Shown one piece after another: positions 63,726 to 64,000 of a DNA stretch of 64,000 nucleotides. This DNA comes from Pseudomonas sp. GOM6. GTDB lineage: Bacteria; Pseudomonadota; Gammaproteobacteria; Pseudomonadales; Pseudomonadaceae. A program made the translations under genes and the position numbers. Every line of letters begins with the position of its first letter. Position 1 is the first letter of the stretch. The notes beneath the pieces were generated by a model. It did no database searches and had not been told where the DNA came from. It saw only the letters and a program-made list of their open reading frames with translations. Location of the stretch: assembly GCF_029537485.1 (NCBI RefSeq), contig NZ_JARPUS010000010.1:1-64000 (forward strand), given 5' to 3'.

Positions 63726-64000
63726 TTACAGCCAGTTCACCTCGGGGAACTTGTCGCGGAAGCTATCTGGCATCTGGGTTACCTTGCCGGCGATGTAGTC
63801 GAAAAAGACAAAACCGGACTTGGCCAGGGCGATCAGCGTGCTGTCGGCCGGGCGGGTGATGCGGAAGATGATGTCGCCACCATAGCGGTTGAAGTCCATC
63901 ACCCCGACTTCGAACAGCAGTTGGTCGCGCGAATGCGACTCGGCTCGGTACATGGTGGCCAGGTCGGTGACGATGATGCCGTGCTGCTGATCCGCTTCGC
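63726..64000 (-). CDS. Acyl-CoA thioesterase of the hot-dog (4HBT) type, N-terminus outside the window
   Basis: The last 91 residues of a protein whose start lies beyond the right edge; the frame runs open to base 64000 (EADQQHGIIVTDLATMYRAE at the visible start). Segments ATMYRAESHSRDQLLFEVGV and GGDIIFRITRPADSTLIALAKSG (in part) fit the beta-strands of FcbC/YbgC-like thioesterases. The catalytic Asp region near the N-terminus is not visible. Substrate unknown. Confidence 0.75.
   Translation of the reverse strand, partial: EADQQHGIIVTDLATMYRAESHSRDQLLFEVGVMDFNRYGGDIIFRITRPADSTLIALAKSGFVFFDYIAGKVTQMPDSFRDKFPEVNWL

Overview
The window is one continuous piece of chromosome from a Pseudomonas-type gammaproteobacterium. 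The evidence is high-GC coding, a fused nuoCD, a 531-residue isocitrate lyase, both a dimeric (icd) and a monomeric (idh) NADP-isocitrate dehydrogenase, and gene orders (nuo, aceA, purB-hflD-mnmA-nudJ, idh/icd, cspD/clpS-clpA, infA-bpt-aat-trxB/ftsK-lolA-rarA-crcB-serS-cysG; fabAB with a hybrid kinase and gpsA) that match what I know of Pseudomonas genomes. No rRNA, tRNA, CRISPR array, prophage or insertion sequence with a transposase was recognised.

Layout. 1-11.3 kb (minus): respiratory complex I, nuoA to nuoL, cut by the left edge inside nuoL. 11.3-16.8 kb: aceA with a long, palindrome-rich upstream region, then a poorly characterised trio (secretin-N-domain protein, DUF7931 protein, GNAT acetyltransferase) and the ribosomal oxygenase roxA. 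16.9-21.5 kb: purB, an EamA transporter, hflD, mnmA, nudJ. 21.5-25.4 kb: divergent idh and icd. 25.4-31.5 kb: cspD, clpS, clpA, infA, bpt, aat and trxB, which holds most of the bacterial N-degron pathway. 31.7-39.3 kb (plus): ftsK, lolA, rarA, crcB, serS, cysG. 39.3-43.1 kb: pirin, OsmC-like protein, a periplasmic binding-protein-like gene divergent from an exported amidohydrolase, and a DUF3859 protein. 43.3-51 kb: fabB-fabA, a hybrid sensor kinase, gpsA, a DUF4389 protein, sixA and an acyl-CoA-ligase-like gene. 51.0-51.7 kb: a non-coding element with 17-bp perfect terminal inverted repeats. 51.7-63.4 kb (minus): a nitrate-assimilation region (cobA, nasA, nasC; nitrate transporter; protein kinase/phosphatase fusion) interrupted by a four-gene MCE/Mla-type lipid ABC transporter. 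The right edge cuts a thioesterase.

The most informative part is nitrate control. Two separate nitrate transcription units, the nasC-nasA-cobA operon and the nitrate transporter, each carry a sigma-54 (-24/-12) promoter. Each is followed at once by RNA stem-loops with six-base loops of the A1/G4 type bound by ANTAR antiterminators such as NasT. The last stem-loop overlaps the 5' arm of a strong intrinsic terminator, and the two leaders share the same loop, AAAGGC. This predicts a double switch: general nitrogen limitation (NtrC/sigma-54) and nitrate (NasS/NasT). No nitrite reductase gene is in the window, although siroheme enzymes are present twice (cysG and cobA). A fused PP2C phosphatase-Ser/Thr kinase follows the transporter and is separated from it by an 18-bp near-perfect inverted repeat.

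Other regulatory sites read directly include an ACTACA/TGTAGT inverted repeat at the aceA promoter, a 22-bp palindrome over the expected start of transcription of the acyl-CoA-ligase gene, and several perfect bidirectional terminators between convergent genes.
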